Shown here piece by piece: positions 7,119-10,980 of a DNA stretch of 10,980 nt; position 1 is the stretch's first letter; every line of letters begins with the position of its first letter. The stretch covers positions 1-10,980 of the forward strand of contig JALOAQ010000098.1 of NCBI GenBank assembly GCA_023228725.1. The letters are read 5' to 3'. Position numbers and translations under genes: made by a program. A model generated the notes under the pieces. The model was not told where the DNA came from and made no database searches. It saw only the letters and a program-made list of their open reading frames with translations. Source of the DNA: Bacteroidales bacterium (lineage in GTDB: Bacteria > Bacteroidota > Bacteroidia > Bacteroidales > ML635J-15).

Positions 7119-7900
7119 ATCGTTTTGTAATAAATCGAAATATCAATTCCCGCCAGATTATCCGGCGGATATATAAATCTCATTCTATCATCGGCTTTAG
7201 CCAAAATGTTTTTATTGATATTATCGTTTTGTAATAAATCGAAATATCAATTCCCGCCAGATTTATCTGGCGGATATATAAATCTAACACTATCATCGGC
7301 TTTAGCCAAAATGTTTTTATGAATATTATCATTTTTTTATAAAATCAAAATATAAACAAAACGTTTTTATTGAAATATTTAGAATTTTTAAATCACGTTA
7401 GTCAATTCCCGCCAGATTTATCTGGCGGATATATAAATCTAACACTATCAATGGCTTTAGCCAAAATATTTTTATTGATATTATCGTTTTGTAATAAATC
7501 GAAATATCAATTCCCGCCAGATTTATCTGGCGGACATATAAATCTCACACTGTCAACGGCTTTAGCCAAAATGTTTTTGTTGATATTATCGTTTTGTAAT
7601 AAATCGAAATATCAATTCCCGCCAGATTTATATGGCGGCTATATAAACCTCACTCTATCATCGGCTTTAGCCAAAATATTTTTATTGATATTATCGTTTT
7701 GTAATAAATCGAAATATCAATTCCCGCCAGATTTATCTGGCGGATATATAAATCTCACACTGTCAACGGCTTTAGCCAAAATATTTTTATTGATATTATC
7801 ATTTTGTAATAAATCGAAATATCAATTCCCGCCAGATTTATCTGGCGGACATATAAATCTCACTCTATCATCGGCTTTAGCCAAAATATTTTTATTGATT
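7110..7900 (+). repeat. Left tandem array: seven roughly 105-bp tri-palindromic units
   Basis: Full GC-rich hairpins begin at 7150, 7254, 7409, 7514, 7619, 7724 and 7829. Spacing is 105 bp except 104 (first unit, which lost one loop base) and 155 (an interruption). Each unit has three parts: an AT hairpin ATTGATATT...AATATCAAT with inner TCG/CGA pairing (first copy 7110-7147); the hairpin CCGCCAGATTTATCTGGCGG (9-bp stem, TT loop); and, after ATATAAATCTCAC, the short palindrome GGCTTTAGCC followed by AAAATATTTTT. Variants are TTATCC in the first unit and ATATGG at 7619. The array ends in a partial unit about 30 bp past the transposase stop codon. There are no unique spacers, so this is not a CRISPR. 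It is best read as REP/BIME-like DNA associated with the neighbouring transposase. Confidence 0.93.
7319..7404 (+). repeat. Degenerate insert interrupting the left array
   Basis: Between the hairpins at 7254 and 7409 the period is broken by about 50 extra bp. The first half (about 7320-7352) is a decayed version of the AT hairpin of the unit. The rest, ACAAAACGTTTTTATTGAA and following, is AT-rich sequence with no match elsewhere in the window. It may be an older unit fused by deletion or a small insertion. Confidence 0.6.
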
Positions 7901-7931
7901 GATAAAAACTATATTCTAATTGATATAAATA

Positions 7932-8372
7932 TTATTTATCTTTATACGCTACAAATCCGTATTTAGTAATAAATTCATCATATTCTTGTTGGTATGTCTT
8001 TTTTGAATGATGTTGCTCTTGATTTTTGATATAATTTCTTACTATTTTAATCATAGATTCTGAAACAGAAACCGCGAAATATTCATCTTGCCATTGAAAT
8101 TTTTTCTTCGTTAAACCTTGTTTATTTATCCAAAAAGAAGATTCTCCTTTAATTAGTTGCATAATATTTTCAATGGTTTGATTGCTTCCCAAAGAAACTA
8201 AACAATGACAATGCTCAGAATAACCATTGACAAAATCAACGAAAATTCCTTTTGTTTTAGCATTTTCTCTGATATGGTGCCAAACTTTTGCTCTCAATTC
8301 CTTTGAATCTAAAAAAGGCTCTCTATTTTTTGTGCTCCAAACAAAATGAATATATACTTTAATATATGGCAT
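7932..8372 (-). CDS. REP-associated tyrosine transposase-like protein (IS200/IS605 Y1 HUH family)
   Basis: Single-strand DNA transposase/nuclease of 146 aa, a complete Y1_Tnp domain. It starts MPYIKVYIHFVWSTKNREP, the typical first strand. The HUH metal-binding motif is His54-Cys55-His56 (SEHCHCLVSL). A helix with LIKGESSFWIN (73-83) and the block FQWQDEYFAVSVS (92-104) follow. The nucleophile is Tyr114 in VRNYIKNQEQHH, with Gln118 as likely metal ligand and the usual HH-SKKTYQQEY tail. All catalytic residues are present, so the gene looks functional. The ATG at 8370-8372 is the natural start. It has no TnpB or accessory partner and no IS608-like ends close to the gene. Instead it sits between two tandem arrays of palindromic repeats, with a large palindrome 48-89 bp upstream of the start codon. 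That setting is characteristic of RAYTs, domesticated relatives that act on REP sequences, rather than of a mobile IS. RAYT assignment is inference; the family is firm. Confidence 0.92.
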   Translation of the reverse strand: MPYIKVYIHFVWSTKNREPFLDSKELRAKVWHHIRENAKTKGIFVDFVNGYSEHCHCLVSLGSNQTIENIMQLIKGESSFWINKQGLTKKKFQWQDEYFAVSVSESMIKIVRNYIKNQEQHHSKKTYQQEYDEFITKYGFVAYKDK

Positions 8373-8392
8373 ATTTATAAGGTTTTTATTTA

Positions 8393-8515
8393 TTATTTTG
8401 GCTAAAGAATTGTTTTATTAATATCATTAGGAATGGGTTAAAACCCATTCCACTGGATATTACCATTTTTTGTCTTATAAAATTATGAAAATTTTTCATT
8501 TTTATTGATATCATC
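8393..8515 (+). repeat. Element A, copy 2, upstream of the transposase gene
   Basis: Homologous to 6993-7118 in the same orientation. It starts 20 bp upstream of the transposase ATG, so it would form the 5' leader or promoter region of that gene. Relative to copy 1 it lacks CCG after GGCTAAAG, which destroys the short palindrome there, and it has single-base differences in the flanks. The central palindrome is fully conserved. Homology fades into ATTGATATCATCATT, a degenerate start of the 105-bp unit. Confidence 0.85.
8420..8461. repeat. 42-nt imperfect palindrome within element A copy 2
   Basis: Same structure as the copy at 7025-7066: a perfect 22-nt core (8430-8451) with outer AATATC and GATATT arms. 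Only one base between core and right arm differs (C at 8453 instead of A). Conservation of the core while flanks drift suggests it is the functional part. Confidence 0.85.
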
Positions 8516-8602
8516 ATTTATTATAAACTCAAATGTAAATATATCACTTTTATTTGAATAATAATAGATTTTATATCATTTATTAAATTCCCGCAAGATT
8601 TT
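8516..8602. repeat. AT-rich gap with a truncated repeat unit
   Basis: No gene is visible. The first part (to about 8540) is a decayed AT hairpin of the 105-bp unit. At 8588-8600, TTCCCGCAAGATT is the left half of a GC hairpin (with CCAG changed to CAAG). It is joined directly to TTATTGATATTATCG, the start of the next unit, so about 60 bp of a unit are missing. This looks like a deletion between repeats. Confidence 0.55.
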
Positions 8603-9230
8603 ATTGATATTATCGTTTTGTAATAAATCGAAATATCAATTCCCGCCAGATTTATCTGGCGGATATATAAATCTCATTCTATCAACGGCTTTAGCCAAAA
8701 TATTTTTATTGATATTATCGTTTTGTAATAAATCGAAATATCAATTCCCGCCAGATTTATATGGCGGATATATAAATCTCACACTGTCAACGGCTTTAGC
8801 CAAAATATTTTTATTGATATTATCGTTTTGTAATAAATCGAAATATCAATTCCCGCCAGATTTATCTGGCGGCTATATAAATCTCACACTATCATCGGCT
8901 TTAGCCAAAATATTTTAATTGATATTATCGTTTTTTATAAAATCGAATATCAATTCCCGCCAGATTTATCTGGCGGCTATATAAATCTCACACTATCATC
9001 GGCTTTAGCCTAAATATTTTAATTGATATTATCGTTTTTTATAAAATCGAATATCAATTCCCGCCAGATTTATATGGCGGATATATAAATCTCACACTAT
9101 CAACGGCTTTAGCCAAAATGTTTTTATTGATATTATCGTTTTGTAATAAATCGAAATATCAATTCCCGCCAGATTTATTTGGCGGATATATAAATCTCAT
9201 TCTATCAACGGCTTTAGCCTAAATATTTTT
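8603..9230 (+). repeat. Right tandem array: six roughly 105-bp tri-palindromic units
   Basis: Same unit and orientation as the left array. GC-rich hairpins begin at 8643, 8748, 8853, 8957, 9061 and 9166, with spacing 105, 105, 104, 104 and 105. Two neighbouring units (ahead of the 8957 and 9061 hairpins) share a subtype, TTTTTTATAAAATCGAATATC in place of TTTTGTAATAAATCGAAATATC, and both have AATTGATATT; they look like a recent local duplication. Hairpin variants are ATATGG at 8748 and 9061 (one mismatch) and ATTTGG at 9166 (a G-U pair if RNA). The array ends with GGCTTTAGCC about 50 bp before the stop codon of the minus-strand sugar transferase gene. Transcripts of that operon would run into the hairpins. 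Confidence 0.93.
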
Positions 9231-9260
9231 TACATCAAATAAATTGAATTAACAAATTAT

Positions 9261-9293
9261 AAGACTTTAACACAATATCTTCTTTAAAGTCTT
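9261..9293 (-). terminator. Inverted repeat across the stop codon of the sugar transferase gene
   Basis: AAGACTTTAA (9261-9270) and TTAAAGTCTT (9284-9293) form a perfect 10-bp inverted repeat with a 13-nt loop, including the TAA at 9267-9269. On the minus strand it is followed by ATAATTTGTTAATT rather than a real U-tract. It could mark or protect the operon's 3' end; terminator activity is uncertain. Confidence 0.35.
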
Positions 9294-9854
9294 AAAAATA
9301 ATTTTTAAATCAGTTTGCAAACAAGCTTCGTTAATATATTTCAAATTTAATTGCAATTTTGTTGGCATAATTTCCTCTATATAAGTTTTTTCTGGATTTT
9401 CTGACTTTGCTAATAATTCATTTTCTCTGCTAAATTCAATGGAAGCATAATCTGTAATTCCAGGTCTAAGATTTAAAACCTGCTTTTGCTCATCATTGTA
9501 TAAATCAACATATTTTCTAACTTCAGGTCGTGGTCCAACAATAGACATATCACCAATAAAAGCATTTATAAGTTGAGGAAATTCATCAATTTTATATTTT
9601 CTTAAAAAAACTCCAATTTTAGTTATTCTATTATCTCTATCGCCAACAGTAAGCAAACCTTGCTTATCGGAATTTGGTTTCATTGTGCGAAATTTAAAAA
9701 TATAAAAATCTTTTCCTCCCTTGCCTACTCTTAACTGACGATAAAAAACTCCACCTTTTGAATCAAGCATTATTAATAAGCTTATTATCAGCAAAAAAGG
9801 AAATAAAAACATTAAGCCGAAAAATGAAAAAAACAGATCAAAAACTCTTTTCAT
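9267..9854 (-). CDS. PglC-like polyprenyl-phosphate sugar-1-phosphate transferase
   Basis: Monotopic phosphoglycosyl transferase of the bacterial sugar transferase family, 195 aa, the short form containing only the catalytic domain. It would move a sugar-1-phosphate from a UDP-sugar to undecaprenyl phosphate on the cytoplasmic face of the inner membrane, the first committed step of glycan assembly. Visible: KRVFDL followed by a hydrophobic re-entrant helix (about 7-30); GGVFYRQLRVGKGGKDF and FKFRTM (55-58); the catalytic Asp90-Glu91 pair in KIDEFPQL; GDMSIVGPRPE (101-111); and LRPGITDYASI (129-139). All signature residues are intact. It starts with ATG 2 bp after the stop of the upstream aminotransferase gene, so the two are almost certainly one operon. 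With an aminotransferase as partner, the donor may be an amino- or diamino-sugar such as a bacillosamine-type UDP-sugar; this is inference. Confidence 0.93.
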   Translation of the reverse strand: MKRVFDLFFSFFGLMFLFPFLLIISLLIMLDSKGGVFYRQLRVGKGGKDFYIFKFRTMKPNSDKQGLLTVGDRDNRITKIGVFLRKYKIDEFPQLINAFIGDMSIVGPRPEVRKYVDLYNDEQKQVLNLRPGITDYASIEFSRENELLAKSENPEKTYIEEIMPTKLQLNLKYINEACLQTDLKIIFKTLKKILC

Positions 9855-9856
9855 GT

Positions 9857-10980
9857 TTATTTTGCAATAATTTTTAAAACGGAATTTTTTACTACTTCAA
9901 CAACTTTCTCAACTTGTTCATCACTTAAATCATAATAAACAGGTAAAGAAATTTCGCATTTATAATTTTCGTAAGATTGTGGATAATCTTGCATTTTATA
10001 TTTTAATTCTTTATAAAAAGAAAGTAAAGGTAAAGGCTGAAAATGAACGTTTACAGACACTCCATTATCATAAATCTCCTGAATAATAGCATCACGTTGT
10101 GCTTCGTCAATATTATTAATTCTCAATAAATAAACATGATAAGAAGATTTATAAATTTCGTCTTCATAAAATGGAACAGTAAAATTCACATCATTACTAA
10201 AACTTTTTGTATATAAATCAAAAATTTGTTTTCGTCTTGGCAAAGTTTCAGAATCATATCTTTCAAGTTCAACCAAACCTATAGAAGCCTGAATATCAGT
10301 CATATTTGCTTTATATCCTGCAGTAATCACATCATAACGCCAATTGCCTTTAGTTTTTGCTAAGGCATCCTTATTTTGTCCGTGCAAACTCAAAACACAA
10401 AGAAACTTATACAATTCTTCATTATCAAAAGGTTTAGGCAGATTTAAAGCTACTGCTCCACCTTCAGCAGTTGTAAGATTTTTCACTGCATGAAAAGAAA
10501 AAACTGAAATATCACATAAAGAACCTGTTTTTTTTCCTTTATACTCAGCACCAAAAGAGTGGGCGGCATCTGATAAAACCAAAATTCTTCCTAAAGCTTT
10601 TTGGATATCGTTATTAGCTTTAAAAAAGGATTTTACAACAGGAGAGTTTACAAAATTATTAATTTCGTCATAATTACAAGGTAAACCAGCAATATCAACA
10701 GGCATAATAACTTTTGTTCTTTTATTTACAAGTTTTTTAAGCTGAGAAATGTTTAAATTAAAAGTTTTCGCATCAACATCAATCAAAACTGGAATAGCCC
10801 CACAATGCACAATAACATTTGCCGAAGCACAATAAGTATAAGCTGGAACAATAACTTCATCGCCTGGTCCTACTCCAAACCATCTAAGCATAAGTTCTAA
10901 ACCAGCAGTAGCAGAATTTAAGCAAAGAGTAGATTTTGCACCAGTGTATTCAGATATTTTTCTTTCAAAATTTTTAGTTT
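9857..10980 (-). CDS. DegT/DnrJ/EryC1/StrS-family PLP sugar aminotransferase (5' end outside window)
   Basis: PLP-dependent aminotransferase that typically converts a nucleotide-linked 4-keto or 3-keto sugar to an amino sugar, using Glu or Gln. The frame stays open to the right edge, and the residues before the Met at 10889-10891 (EYTGAKSTLCLNSATAGLEL) are conserved family sequence, so that Met is internal and the true start lies outside. About 373 residues are visible. Counting from the internal Met: GPGDEVIVPAYTYCASANVI (8-27), PLP-contacting Asp108 in SDAAHSFGA, Schiff-base Lys137 in SFHAVKNLTTAEGG, WRYDVITAGYKANMTDIQASIG (184-205), and a C-terminal domain with YHVYLLRI and VSVNVHFQPL. The segment between GLPCNYDEIN and LVLSDAAHS is somewhat long for the family. 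Overlapping context with the PglC-like gene 2 bp downstream points to amino-sugar supply for a surface polysaccharide or glycoprotein glycan. Exact substrate cannot be read. Confidence 0.95.
   Translation of the reverse strand, partial: TKNFERKISEYTGAKSTLCLNSATAGLELMLRWFGVGPGDEVIVPAYTYCASANVIVHCGAIPVLIDVDAKTFNLNISQLKKLVNKRTKVIMPVDIAGLPCNYDEINNFVNSPVVKSFFKANNDIQKALGRILVLSDAAHSFGAEYKGKKTGSLCDISVFSFHAVKNLTTAEGGAVALNLPKPFDNEELYKFLCVLSLHGQNKDALAKTKGNWRYDVITAGYKANMTDIQASIGLVELERYDSETLPRRKQIFDLYTKSFSNDVNFTVPFYEDEIYKSSYHVYLLRINNIDEAQRDAIIQEIYDNGVSVNVHFQPLPLLSFYKELKYKMQDYPQSYENYKCEISLPVYYDLSDEQVEKVVEVVKNSVLKIIAK

Noticed and set aside
7370..7966. 198-residue plus-strand frame with five repeated 35-residue units
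   Set aside because: It begins with TTG inside degenerate repeat DNA, follows the palindromic 105-bp units exactly and runs into the 3' end of the intact transposase gene on the other strand. It is explained by unit length being a multiple of three.
7932..8372. A standard mobile IS200/IS605 insertion sequence
   Set aside because: No defined left and right ends or target-site signature lie close to the gene and there is no tnpB. The repeat arrangement fits a RAYT-type locus better, though mobility cannot be excluded without genome comparison.
8604..8918. 104-residue plus-strand frame with the same repeated peptide
   Set aside because: Same repeat artefact; it stops where a unit changes sequence, has no promoter or ribosome-binding context, and matches no protein family I know.
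7110..9230. CRISPR array
   Set aside because: The period is regular but the whole 105-bp unit is conserved, with no unique spacers, and no cas genes are present.
9857..10891. Start of the aminotransferase at the ATG at 10889-10891
   Set aside because: Conserved family sequence (TGAKSTLCLNSATAG) continues in frame upstream to the window edge, so this Met is internal.

Overview
The window is AT-rich and shows several marks of the Bacteroidota (Bacteroidetes). These are a secreted protein with a C-terminal type IX secretion (T9SS) sorting domain, a Bacteroidetes-type putative porin, and TTTG-N19-TAnnTTTG promoter elements. No ribosomal RNA or marker gene is present, so I cannot place it lower than phylum.

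Layout, left to right. (1) 1-1450, minus strand: the N-terminal 483 residues of a PMCA-type Ca2+-transporting P-type ATPase, cut by the window edge. Its promoter is overlapped by a near-perfect 20-bp palindrome that looks like a TetR-family operator. (2) 1626-3575, plus strand: an exported seven-bladed FG-GAP beta-propeller with an Ig-like domain and a T9SS sorting domain. It has its own promoter and diverges from the ATPase. (3) 3579-6942, minus strand: a putative outer-membrane porin followed by an MltF-like membrane-bound lytic transglycosylase. Both need GTG starts. (4) 6943-9266: about 2.3 kb of repeats around one intact Y1/HUH transposase of the REP-associated (RAYT) type. (5) 9267 to the right edge, minus strand: a PglC-like sugar-phosphate transferase directly downstream of a DegT-family sugar aminotransferase, the visible end of a surface-polysaccharide or glycan gene cluster.

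The most remarkable region is the repeat island. Thirteen full copies of a roughly 105-bp unit lie in two same-orientation arrays, seven left and six right of the transposase gene. Each unit carries three palindromes: an AT-rich hairpin (ATTGATATT...AATATCAAT), a GC-rich hairpin (CCGCCAGATTTATCTGGCGG) and a short GGCTTTAGCC. Each array is preceded by a copy of a second element of about 120 bp, built around a 42-nt imperfect palindrome; one copy lies just upstream of the transposase gene. The layout is therefore element A, array, transposase, element A, array. It resembles a RAYT/REP domestication locus ('REPtron'), but with large tandem arrays of a compound three-hairpin unit. Because 105 is a multiple of 3, one frame stays open through the units and gives spurious repetitive proteins.

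The flanking genes mostly concern the cell envelope: ion transport, secreted or surface protein, porin, peptidoglycan cleavage and glycan assembly. The sequence does not tie them into one pathway.
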